A DNA stretch of 64,000 bases, taken from NCBI GenBank assembly GCA_903813345.2, contig CAIIXF020000009.1, positions 29,858,740 through 29,922,739 on the forward strand, written 5' to 3'. This document shows, one piece after another, positions 45,901-56,300 of this stretch (position 1 is the stretch's first letter; each line of letters opens with the position of its first letter). Under the pieces are notes generated by a model, which ran no database searches, was not told where the DNA came from, and worked only from the letters and a program-made list of their open reading frames with translations. This DNA comes from Owenia fusiformis. Taxonomy: Eukaryota; Annelida; Polychaeta; Sabellida; Oweniidae. Both the position numbers and the translations under genes were made by a program.

Positions 45901-47486
45901 TTTGGCTTTGGATTGGACGCTTCGGGATTAGCTTTTAAGCTTTCAAAGTACTCGGCAAAGAACACACGAATCGGAAGACGGTTTTCGTCAGCAAGTTCGC
46001 AATATTCTCCCCATGTACATGGCTCATTGCTATGCACAGCTGTTATGCCCTTCTCTAAGCAATGCTTTAGTGCCAGTTCAATGCTTTCTTTCCATTCTGT
46101 ACTATCGGGTGTTATGAAAAGATCAAATAAATCTAACGCTTTCTCCTTTACTATACCAGTGAGTTTACCCTCGTGAATATGTCCAGGAGGATACCGTTCA
46201 AATTTCCCACCAACTATATCCTTAGTTGTTTCATCAAATCCTGAAGAAGATGATGATAAGAACATATAGCATTAAGGTGCGATACGAGGCCTAGTCAACA
46301 TTATTGCATTAATGAATAAGATGAAACTGTAAAATGAATTTCAAAATGCTCCATTTCGTTTGAAAATTACAAACAATAAAGGCGATCGCTGCAGAAATGT
46401 TGAGATGTCAAGTGTGGTAATCAAGATGATTTTAATAAGAATTTAGCGTTTTGATTTTCGTACATTGAAAACAGTCATCATGATAAACCATGACATTTTA
46501 AATCTTCTCAGCCCTGAGATGTTTCAGGTGAAACAGAAAGATGCCATGAGTATCAGAATAGAAAATAGCATCGTGGTAAGCCACGCCCTCTCCATGTCTA
46601 TCCTTCTGGAGATGCAACAGAGAGAGATGCTATGAGTATCAGAGTGGGAAAATAGTGTTTAATTGCACTTCTTTAATTGACCACGTACTTAAGTTCGTGA
46701 TCTAAGAGTAATTTGTTCGAACAGTTCTAAAATTGTGCCGTAAGATGACACACTTCTCTTCATTGCAATTCACACGCAATTCTAAAAGGCTGAAAGGTGC
46801 ACATCAGATTTAATTTGAAAAATATGAATCAGAGGTCGAAGAACTACAAAAATGCAACGAAGACGATCAGTTTAGGACATGGCTGGTGATATTTGCTGGT
46901 TGAATTTTATATCAGTTCATAGGTAAAAGGTTCAAATAAAAAAGGAAACAGGACATGGCCAGTACTTCATCTTCAATGTTTCTCATATACTAGTAACTGA
47001 CTGAAGAATTTGTCTACCTGCAATTTCGAATGCTTTGGAGTTGACCACGGCTATGTGCCCACAAGCTCTACTAACTATAACTGGTCTATTCGGACACACA
47101 TCTTCAATGTCGTCCTTTGTGGGATATCGCCCCATAACATCTTCCTCCCAGTGTCTACCAAACAACCACTCTCTTTCTGGGTGAGCTGCAGCGAAGCTAC
47201 GAATCCGTTCTTTAAATTCATCAATCGATCCAGCTCCGTTAAGCTCAATGTTTCGCATTGCCTGACCTAATAAACTTACGTGGATGTGAGAATCATGGAA
47301 ACCTGGGAAAATGCGTTTGCCTTTGTAATCTATGGAACATGATACATCCGGTGCTTTCAAAGGAGGATCTGCTCTACCAAGCGTCTTGATTAATCCTGTT
47401 GTAGTGCTAAATACCATCCACGACGCATCTTCGCCACCACTCTGCCATATTCTTGCATTGTACACTAGGGTATCTGCTGCCGCCAT
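42641..47486 (-). CDS. YtcJ-type amidohydrolase (amidohydrolase family 3), five exons
   Basis: The exons are 47486-47018, 46240-45615, 45015-44859, 43682-43573 and 42934-42641, which join in one frame to 1656 nt (551 residues), the usual family length. Splice signals are GT..AG throughout. The last donor (CCT|GTACAT at 43573) was chosen because it alone keeps the final exon in frame. Motifs: FPGFHDSHIHVS (H67, H69 metal ligands), VKVFADGALGASTAAL, LEIHVIGDEAANAAI, ILTHCQ, VVANIQPQFVNTDGAW, AGGSDAPVESPEPFLGIY (Asp ligand) and YFADFVVMD near the end. It is expected to be a metal-dependent hydrolase acting on an amide or related C-N bond. The natural substrate in animals is unclear. There is no signal peptide (MAAADTLVYNARIW), so it is probably cytosolic. 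Confidence 0.85.
43573..43682 (-). CDS. Amidohydrolase exon 4
   Basis: Acceptor ATTCACAG|GAATAC at 43682. It encodes GIHVAGGSDAPVESPEPFLG through GANSP. The 3' end at 43573 is the phase-compatible donor; GTTCGC a few bases on would break the frame. Confidence 0.7.
43879..44082 (-). pseudogene. Mariner/Tc-type transposase fragment, inverted C-terminal copy
   Basis: The minus-strand ORF ends NNFVRRIELCIKRRGAYLGH, the same C-terminal segment that appears on the plus strand at about 44470-44560. It is thus an inverted duplicate within one element. Confidence 0.7.
44225..44560 (+). pseudogene. Mariner/Tc-type transposase fragment, C-terminal part
   Basis: Encodes AAHSPDLNPPDLYLWGFLKA, the SPDLxPxDxxLWG segment around the last catalytic Asp of mariner-type transposases. 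After a stop near 44438 and further damage come RLCMERRSAHFELVL and a stop (about 44515-44560), the family's C-terminal RR..H(F)..L pattern. The N-terminal half is missing. Confidence 0.75.
44859..45015 (-). CDS. Amidohydrolase exon 3
   Basis: Acceptor GTTCGCAG|ATCCTT at 45015 and donor GAATG|GTATAC at 44859, 157 nt. It encodes ILREDLLARMKRLGVVANIQ and then PQFVNTDGAWLNDRLAGSLL. Confidence 0.8.
45056..45161. mobile_element. MITE with CAGTGGCGGA ends, copy B (106 bp)
   Basis: Starts CAGTGGCGGGTCC and ends GGATCTGCCACTG. TAATT flanks both sides (45051-45055 and 45162-45166), again a 5-bp duplication. It lies in intron 2 of the amidohydrolase gene. Confidence 0.75.
45615..46240 (-). CDS. Amidohydrolase exon 2
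   Basis: Acceptor CTTCTTCAG|GATTTG at 46240 and donor TGTCAG|GTTTTA at 45615. It encodes GFDETTKDIVGG through PILTHCQ and contains the HVIGDEA and THCQ metal-site segments. Confidence 0.85.
46983..47486 (-). CDS. Amidohydrolase exon 1 (47486-47018)
   Basis: ATG at 47486, donor ATTGCAG|GTAGAC at 47018. It carries the HxH metal motif (residues 67 and 69). The ORF reads a few codons into the intron, to 46983. Confidence 0.85.
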   Translation of the reverse strand: MAAADTLVYNARIWQSGGEDASWMVFSTTTGLIKTLGRADPPLKAPDVSCSIDYKGKRIFPGFHDSHIHVSLLGQAMRNIELNGAGSIDEFKERIRSFAAAHPEREWLFGRHWEEDVMGRYPTKDDIEDVCPNRPVIVSRACGHIAVVNSKAFEIAGRQILQSVTSI

Positions 47487-47574
47487 TCCACCAGGTTTAA
47501 TTAAAGCAGATGTTATTATAAGTCTCTGATTTAAGGTTCATGTCCTTGTACATTCTATGATACTTATGATAAGT

Positions 47575-47748
47575 CCGGTGTGAAAGAAATTATGGTCCCC
47601 TGGGGATTATGGTCTCCTTTCTAAACGGCCCTTACTGGCCCTGATTGTGTACAAGATAATAAGAGAAAGATTTGTATTTAGGTCACCATATAAATCAATG
47701 GAGAGTAGGACCATAATCTGAAAGGACCTCCTACCCTTTTACACCGGG
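47575..47748. mobile_element. hAT-type MITE, copy 2 (174 bp, intact)
   Basis: Starts CCGGTGTGAAAG and ends CTTTTACACCGGG. TGATAAGT is present on both sides (47567-47574 and 47749-47756), a perfect 8-bp target duplication as in hAT elements. It lies just upstream of the amidohydrolase start. Related to 16434-16574. Confidence 0.85.
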
Positions 47749-47756
47749 TGATAAGT

Positions 47757-48633
47757 CTTGACATCGGTAAAGTAAACAAATTCAGATAACCGTCGTCTAT
47801 GACATAGCCTATTTGTCTAGTTAATATGTACTTAAAGTTGCGATGATGGTACCTTTATTTTTGTAAAACTTGATAAATAAAATAATAGATGTGAATTAAC
47901 ACATTTTGCAGGAAAATCAGTTTTTCTCTTGTAACTTGAATCTTCTCTGAGTGAGCTAAACTTTGAAATAAAGCAATTCTGGCAATTCTCAACATTTTTG
48001 GGCAAAATAAAGACTTTCATTTAAATTTCATTGTATGTCCAATGTATTGATAAGAACCTTATCTTTCATTTGACACCAACAACAGCTTAAATGGACCACA
48101 TCAAAGCTTAAAATAAATTATCAAAAAATATTTTCGATCTGTCAAGTTTTATGTATCAAGTTTTTTATCAATGTCATTGAAAGATGGCGAAGTTGTTTAT
48201 ATTACATGATACGTTCATTTTTATAGAAGTGTCGCCATCTTTTTAATCAATAGTAATTTAAAACATGAACTTTGTTTAACATGTGCATGCATGTCTATGT
48301 GAGTTTTTTCTCTTGGTCCAATATAAAAGCAAAACAAACTTTGTGTCATATTTGAGCAAGTGTGTGAGTAACATGTTTCAATGATTATTTTTTATTTTTT
48401 CTCCAAAATTAAGTATAGTTTGCCTTTAAATGTCCAATCATATATTCCTGATTCTTTAGATACGTATGGCCACTGTGATGGTGTAATCACTGTAATGTAA
48501 TTAATTTCATATCTTATATGATATTATGTAAGCTTACCTACTTTTAACCTACTGCCAACAATGTACTATAACATGTTTAACTTACCATAAACTTAATTTA
48601 TGAAATAAATGATTAAAAAATGGACTACCACTC
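47757..48633. other. Intergenic
   Basis: AT-rich. One short inverted repeat, AAGATGGCGA at about 48184 and TCGCCATCTT at about 48233, is seen. No gene. Confidence 0.5.
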
Positions 48634-48923
48634 CAGGGCCGTCAGATTCAGAAGCTAACAAGGGGGATCAAAGACCCACTTATTTAGGTCCATCCAAGGG
48701 GGCCCTATAGGCCTCCTGGACACAGGCCCAGGAAGACGATTTAAATCCCCCACACTCACTGTGTACAGGAAAAAAATACTGTATTTTTTTATCAGGTAAG
48801 TAAAAATACTGTATTTTTTACTGTACACAGTGAGTGTGGGGGGATTGAAATCTTCTTTACTGTACACATGGTGGGGGGGGGTTAAATCTTCTTCCTGGGC
48901 CTGTGCTCCTGGATACGCCACTG
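48634..48923. mobile_element. MITE with CAGTGGCGGA ends, copy C (degraded)
   Basis: The left end CAGGGCCGTCAGATTCAG and AACAAGGGGG resemble copy A. The right end is GGATACGCCACTG. Inside is a hairpin built on CACACTCACTGTGTACAG around 48749-48840, with ACTGTATTTTTT repeated. No target duplication is visible. Confidence 0.55.
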
Positions 48924-49521
48924 GTTACAGAACCCACCTTGATAGTAAGTAGTAGTACTATGGAATCAACCCGTTAGTTGAACTCCCATACTCTCGGTAT
49001 AGTCTACACGGGAGTTTGCCGGTTAGTTTCACGAACATCACGGTGTTTTCGAATTTCGCGCCATAAGCTATACAATTAGCCTCGTCTTCAAAGCTCCATT
49101 ACGAGGCCGTCTGCAAGATACAAAATTTATGGAAAAAGATTCTCCCGGCGTATTTGCGAGTTTCAGGTAAATGATCTGATGCTCACTTATTTTCAAGCAA
49201 TCACAGGGAACTAGATTTCTAAAGCAAAAGTTCTATTCACTTTTCTGTCATTCAATCATGTTAGTTCTTTCAAATTGACGGTAGGAAACAAAAAAAGCTG
49301 AGCCGAGGGGTCGTCTCATTGTACTTTCTCCTCAGGCTCCTGCTAGGCCTATCTACAGAGAGCTTTTTACATATGATTTGTATCGTAACAAGAAAATGCA
49401 GCAAACTCCTCGAGTCGAGGTCTCCAAGTCAAAAAAATGCCTGACCCTCTCATGTATCTGTTGATTATCCCTGTTTATAACTGATTCAAGAGCGTGGCAC
49501 TGAACGAACCTAATATGCCTA
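48924..49521. other. Intergenic, nothing recognised
   Basis: No supported ORF or repeat. Confidence 0.5.
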
Positions 49522-50013
49522 CTGTAAAACGGGTATTGTTAGCGAGGGGTAATTGTTAGCGATTGTTAGCGATCGCTATAGTTTCGCTAAAAATTCAATT
49601 CGCTAAAATAAACCGGGGTTAAAATAAACCGGGCGCTGAAATTCCCGGTAAACTACATGAATACTAGTATTTAAGGAGCTTTTCGTTCAGTGCTCGACTT
49701 CCGGTTTGTAATTTGAGATTAGTTTGGACCGAAAAATCAACGATTTTAAATGCTTCCGTGATTTTGTGATTAGTCTGATGAGATTACAGTAGTTTGGACC
49801 AATACCATGTGCGTTAGAAGTCTTACATTTTGATAATTCCTCTGTCATGTCCGTTATTCATTCTTCTGCCATAAATGATAAAATTTCTAATGCATTTCGC
49901 TAATTTGATTTTTTAAAGATTAATCTTCATTTCGCTAAAATTTCCCGCGCTAAAACCCCCTAAAATTGAAAAATCGCTAAAATTTCCCGGTGTCAAAATT
50001 ACCCGTTTTACAG
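49522..50013. mobile_element. MITE, 492 bp, TA duplication
   Basis: The ends CTGTAAAACGGGTA and TACCCGTTTTACAG face each other, with TA on both sides (49520-49521 and 50014-50015). The subterminal parts are full of GCTAAAAT / TTAGCGA and CCCGG motifs in both orientations. Non-coding. Confidence 0.7.
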
Positions 50014-50348
50014 TATTTGTTATTTGTTTAGTTGTTGGTTGGTAACATGTTTATGACGTTACAAATGATGCGAAGAATCTTTAAACCAATCAGTGAAGTC
50101 TATATTAATTGTTTTGTTGATGTGGCAATACGTGTCTGACGTCACGGGTGATTGCATCCTATTCCAGTCACGCCATTTCATAATTTTAGCTGATTTTGGC
50201 TTCATTTCACTTTATTTGAAAGAATTTTAAAAATATAATAATGAGTCAATATTTTTTTTAATAAATATTAATATTTGAATTCGAGCGAAAAAACGAAGCG
50301 AAAAAACAAGGATTCTCCCCCCCATAAAATTTTGGTTTGGTTGTACTG
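50014..50348. other. Intergenic, nothing recognised
   Basis: No supported ORF or repeat. Confidence 0.5.
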
Positions 50349-50535
50349 AGGCCCATGGCCAGGATTTACCTGGGGAGCAGTTTTTCCAAGGGGGAGCTTT
50401 TGCCAAGGGGGAGCTTTTTGACAGTGCTTTTTGGCCATAAATCATGTGGTGAAAAACTGCGTAATTTTGAAAGAATTTCTGGCCAGGGGGTGGGGATGGG
50501 CAACCGATTCCTCCACTCCCCCTGGCCACGGGCCT
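50349..50535. mobile_element. Short inverted-repeat element, GGCCCRTGGCCAGG ends
   Basis: The left end (A/G)GGCCCATGGCCAGGA pairs with AGGCCCGTGGCCAGG on the other strand at the right. The interior repeats CAAGGGGGAGCTTTT. ORFs here are incidental. The target duplication is unclear (GTACT is near both ends). Confidence 0.5.
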
Positions 50536-53100
50536 GGTACTTGGAGTGTTTTTGCAACCATCTGTTATGCCTGTGTGCCTGTGCGTATCAAGCATACCTC
50601 ACTATGCCCATGACTATATTGCAGCCTCACTCGTATCATACATCTGTAAATCCCATGTGTTTTATTCTGCCTGTATATGAGGCTTGTTGCGATCATAAAA
50701 TTTGAAATCAGCTCTATCTACAATAACAATACAAATGCTTTGTAAATTGTAGAAATACTTTATTGATATTAGACACTCTGTATATCAAGTATAGTCATCT
50801 CCATAATATCAAAAATGGCGGGCTTTATTTGACGAGTTTACATGGCAAAGAATACAAAGTGTAAATGCTGTCAGAACGTAATATTTCCAATAAATATATA
50901 AACAGCGAATCAATTTTATTCAATAAGTAGAGATCAACATTCACACATTTCTTGCATCTTTATCTTGATATTAAAATCAAGCATTACTTGGTGGGATTAG
51001 GATGAATGGAATTCGTATGATTGGGGTACTGAATGGGATTCTGACCATTGGGTTTTGGACCATTGGGATTTGGACCAATAAGGCGACCCCTTAGGGAAGA
51101 TTCAATTCTGTAAAGATGGAAGACTATATATATATTCTACCTGATACATTCTTAAAAATATATAAGGCTGTTATTTCATGAGTTGATTGTTAGACAGAAT
51201 TTTTATTTATTTATTTAGCCTCCAATACTGAAGACATTACCATCCAGCTGAATTAAGATTCAGCTGGATGGTAAAAAATTAATTTAATGTTAATCTGGGG
51301 CTGAAAACTCACTCGGTTGGTTTATTAAAATGGTACTGGGTGTGTATGACCGCCCAAAAAACAGAGGTATTTTTAACGAAGCTGGACTACATACGTGTGC
51401 CCATTCAGAGAAAATAGTCGAGGGAAAGAGATATCCATTTGGAATTTGGAATTGTGGCACCCACTTAATTTCGCCCTAACAGCAAATGGAAGAAATGGAA
51501 GGCCTCTAAAAAATTGATGCCCCAAATCTGCTTCTCCCCACATAAATTTGGCCAAATTAAATGTTTGTGCCAAATTAAATGTTTGTGCCAAATTAACCCA
51601 AGTTACAGTAAAATAGCATGTTAATCTTGGCTATTATCAAAAATAACTTTATTGTTGATTAAAAGAGGGCAGTTCAATACAACTTAGTACATTCGGTATT
51701 TGGCAAAGCACTGGAGCAATTACCTTAGATCAATGTACGTTGAAGGATCAATTAATTTTTTTATAACAAAATGTTTGAGCATTGGCTTTTGGGCATTCTT
51801 GTACTCTTACATAATATGTCACATTCAAACTGGCAGTACTAGGTATTATATCAAATGTGTTTCTTTGAAATTACAAGGGAATTTTCAGAATTTTCTAAAA
51901 ATCATTAGAATAGGCAGGGAATTTTTAGATTCTTAAAAAAATCAGATAAAGTTTTTGTGAAATTTTGAAAAGTTGGAAATTGGACCACAACCTCATAAGA
52001 TACAATATTGAAAAATTTAGGAGAACTACTAAAATGATTTACATTGCTGATGCAGTCAAAGAACATTTTTTGTCTCTTTAATTTTTAATTTTTTTTCAAT
52101 AAAGCCCAGGAATCTCAATAGATAATTAAATTTTGATTCGGTTTAACATTTGAATCAGGGAAAAGCCAGTGAATTTCGATTTTTATAATTTTCAACAGGC
52201 AACCTTTTACATGTGGTCTATTACTTAAAATATTCAATAATCAATTTAAAATTAACCTTATTTAAAAATGCTGCCTATTGGTAAATAATATCTACCTATG
52301 GATGCTCCTACTATTAATATAGTTAGCTATAAAACACTGAACTGTTGAACAGATGAATGATATAGCCAGATAGATGTAATTGATATGCTCTTGGCAGAAA
52401 GTATTGAACTCATATTGAAAGTATTATATTTTGCATTAGGCTCTATATAATACTCTTCCGACACTATCCTTTATTTCTATTTCAGAATTGTGATTTTTAT
52501 TAGTTAATGTAATATATTATGATATAATATAATTCAATATAAAATAATACAATATAATACATGTACAATATAATATAATATTAATGAAAGTATTGTGAAG
52601 CAGGTGATAATTTTTTCGTATTAACATACATGTACATGTTTTACGTTAATTAATTTATCTGCTTAAAATGCACAAAATTAATTATAGATATGTAATTGCA
52701 TGGATATCCATTTTCCTGATGGTTCCCTTGGTGTTTTTGGGAACAATCTTGTTGATTATACCTGCCTGCGTAAAGTTAAAGAAAGTTAATTATGGAATTT
52801 TGTAACTTAGATTATAAACCCTAGATGCATTTCACATGGAAAATAATCATTGATCTCTTTTAGTTATCAGCTTTGCACATATTGATTGATTTTTAGTTTT
52901 CAAATGTTCTGTATATTTTGATCAAGGGTGTATTCATGTTTAAATCCTATGTGCACACATAAACCACATTTAATACATCTACCTTAAACAACTTTACATT
53001 CAGTAAATGCAACACGCTTAAATAGAAGGAATGTCATCTTTTTTTATAATTTAAGTCATATATATATAAGCGCAGTAGTAATAAGAAGCTATAGGAGTTT
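50536..53100. other. Intergenic, with a perfect hairpin and simple repeats
   Basis: No gene is supported. A perfect 17-bp hairpin lies at 51237-51274. Short direct repeats occur at about 51050-51085 (GACCATTGGG) and 51541-51597 (GCCAAATTAAATGTTTGT). An AT-rich (AATAT)n-like stretch lies at about 52505-52582. Confidence 0.45.
51237..51274 (+). repeat. Perfect 17-bp hairpin, 4-nt loop
   Basis: TTACCATCCAGCTGAAT, loop TAAG, then the exact inverse complement. No gene is nearby. Confidence 0.9.
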
Positions 53101-53243
53101 GATATAGCATTTACATTTACAATTCAGTGACTTTAGCCCTCCGGAGTATACAGCAATAGAGACCTAGCCTATATTTTCTGGATTTAAAAGCAGGAGGATT
53201 TTTATTACATCTCTAGTCAATGGAAAGTTAACTCTTACTGGAG

Positions 53244-53315
53244 ATGGATTGGTGTTTAAAAGGGAGAGTTTATCTCCCATTTATGGTGCTATATTGTTTA
53301 ATCTTAGTTTCACAA
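53244..53315 (+). CDS. Signal-peptide exon of the cadherin-like gene
   Basis: ATG 53244 encodes MDWCLKGRVYLPFMVLYCLI then LVSQ, and ends at CACAA|GTAAGT. A charged start and a hydrophobic core fit a signal peptide. It is too short for routine ORF detection. Confidence 0.55.
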
Positions 53316-56300
53316 GTAAGTAGTGCTTTTTACCGAGTTTAATATTGTGTGTATTGTCGCTACAGCTAAAAGTGCCTGTAACTGTAAAACATGATTTTAC
53401 CTTAATTGGGCGTTTATATAGAAAACAATATTAAAGCTTGATTTTTAAATTTAAATTACAACCCATATTGCAGTATTGAACAGCAAATGATATGTTGTCA
53501 TATGGCGTGCGGAACACTATTATTCGTAGATGCATAGTTGATATGATTAATTACACTTTGCTACTAAAACATATGAATTTGATTTCAATATTAATAGATT
53601 GTTTTATTGGTAATGTAGTGCAAGTTCACCTGTATTATGGCTGTATGTAAATGATATGTCAAGGTGGGATATATTATGGTTCATTTGATGATTAATTTAG
53701 ACTTAATGTTTTTTCTCCAATGTCTTCATAGTAATTGTAATATATGATATAGGGGACACTTCCCCCAACCTTGGATGTTACTGGTCATTATCAGAAAGTA
53801 ACAGTCATTTTCTCATTTAAAATGAGACCATAACATTGCAATTTTTACTCCCTTTAGTCAGACAGATTGTAGCATAAGGCCTCCTCAACCTTGAATGAAA
53901 ACTCCCCGACATCCTGGCTGTGTTAATTGATAGTTATTGTCTGAGAAGGGCTTCAAAACAGGACTGTACCTTTCTTACCCTTTCAAATTATATTTTGCCA
54001 GCTTTTCTTTTAAGGACATGCCCTTCATGCCTAATAGGATTGAAGTGTTTATCATCTATTAAAACACATTAAGTTCCATGCATTTCTTAAAATAAACAAC
54101 TTTTGTATTTTGAGAGGATATTTATTGATATTTGTCACACCTAAATACTAGAGAATTAGAATAGTCTAGGAATCTTGTTTAAGATCTCATTAAGCTAGAT
54201 TATTAGGTACTTTTAGGGTTGACCGGTCTGGTATTATCAAGTATTACATAGCTCAGTCAATAAATGAAATGTAATCTAGTTTTATCTAACAATGGAGGTT
54301 AGTGGGATATGGAATGTTTTCTCAACAAATTAAGGTCCAAGTTTTCCTTTAAGTAATCCCAATGAATTTTTCATGAGATTATACTACGATATATTAGAAG
54401 AATCAAATACAGCATGACAAAATGTAAAATATAAGCATAATGTATCATCAAACCAGTTTTTGAAGGAACGATAAATGTTCTTTGCTTAATGTGAAATTAC
54501 ATAAGGATTTTTATGAGATATCAGCTTTAATATTCTTTGAGATACAAATCTTATTGCATGTTCACATGTTTAAAATAAAAGTTGGCCTTTTGACTCGACT
54601 GATTGTTGATTTCGTTCATATGGGATAGTTAATAAAAACACATAAAATGAAATTTTTCTCTAAGGTTAATGAAATGGGTTATGTCCTTTGCAAAAATGAT
54701 TACCATCATATAACAGATAAACTTCCTATTTCACTGAGACAATCAAACCCTCTCATTTTATGTCATGTTTTTACATACGGTCATTTAATTCATTAAACGG
54801 ACTTAATTGGTGTATACTCTACATGTATACTTGTTGGTTATTTGGCACACTACAATGATTCGTTAGTAGTGTATTCAAGCTGCAAAATCGTTCATACTTT
54901 AATTTTTAAAACATCATTTAGTAGTATTCAAGATCAGGTTTCCTTAAAACTAAATTCAACAAAGTTTAAATTTTTTTTTTTAGAAATTGAAAACTGTTTT
55001 ATCTTGAATCACAAGGTAAATCAACATTCTTTTATATATGTATTGGAATCCTGGTATGAATCAACAATCTTTAATGTAAAAAAGTCAATTTGTAATGTGA
55101 ATAAGAAATCTCACTGCCTACATACATTTTGTATGCATGGCTCATGAGGTGCCAATTTTGAATCATAAATTCTAAATTATGCCTCCAAGTATCTATCTCA
55201 TGTAGTCAACATGTAAAGTTGTTTTATGCTCCTCAAGCAAAAGATGCTCAATACAAGTTAATGACATTAAATATATATTCGCCTCTGGCCTAGCAAAAAA
55301 ACATTTAGTCAAGGCCTAATAAAGTTCTATATTGTATTTTAAGCTACATCCCTCCTATCTGAATACATGTATTTATATTACCTGTATAGGGTGGGCCAAA
55401 AAAACAATACCCAAGTTTAAAGATAATTGATTCATATGATATATTTTAAATTTAAACAATGCTATGTATTATACAGGGTGTCAAATAAGTCCCGTCCCCC
55501 CTGCTACAGCTAAAACCTTAACAGACGGTACCTAGTGTGATATACCATTGGAAAGATCATCCAAAGTTATGTTAACTCACCAACTGTCAAGTATTTTGGA
55601 TGAAATTTACCTATATTTTTATGATGTCTTTTATAGTTAACGTGCCCTCCCTTAAGTAGCTTTTTTGCGTCAAAATGACAAGGATATGACCTCAGAAATA
55701 CGTCAAAAAGTTAATCTTTTACTCATTCCACTTGTTACAAAAAGGTTTTCACCACTTTCCTTGTACCTCTATTTTCTACACATCTAACCCTATCCAGAAA
55801 TTGGTCAAATTCATCATCATAAACATATTTAGTCATATTTTGGTCCCTTGACCTTTCTTATACCCGATTCTTAATATCCTGCCAAATACGCCAAATTGCC
55901 ACGTTTCTAGGCATATGGTCACCTCAATTGATACAATGTAAAAATTTGTGGGATTGATTGACATGTGTCAGATATATGCCAATCAACGTAACTTTGGAAG
56001 ACCTTTCCAATGATATATCACACTTGGTACCAAATATCTTGGTTTTGGCTGTAGAGGGGGGGACGGGACTTATTTGACACCCTGTATATCATTTTATAAT
56101 GATATTTTTAGGAAATGATTTATCTTTAAAATGATATATAATATATGGCATGATTTAACATATATCATAGAACTACATATGATACTCATCTTTAAACTTG
56201 GGTATTGTTTTTTGGCCCACCCTGTATATTGCATAAAATGTATAAATCTCCATGAGGTAATTAGGATTTTGTTGGTTTGATGAATTTTTGGTTAAATATA

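Noticed and set aside
50227-50595. Overlapping 122-codon ORFs on both strands
   Set aside because: They fall on a short inverted-repeat element with G/C runs; the frames are incidental.
54842-55147. 101-codon ORF in the cadherin intron
   Set aside because: Low-complexity, no motif, no splice support.
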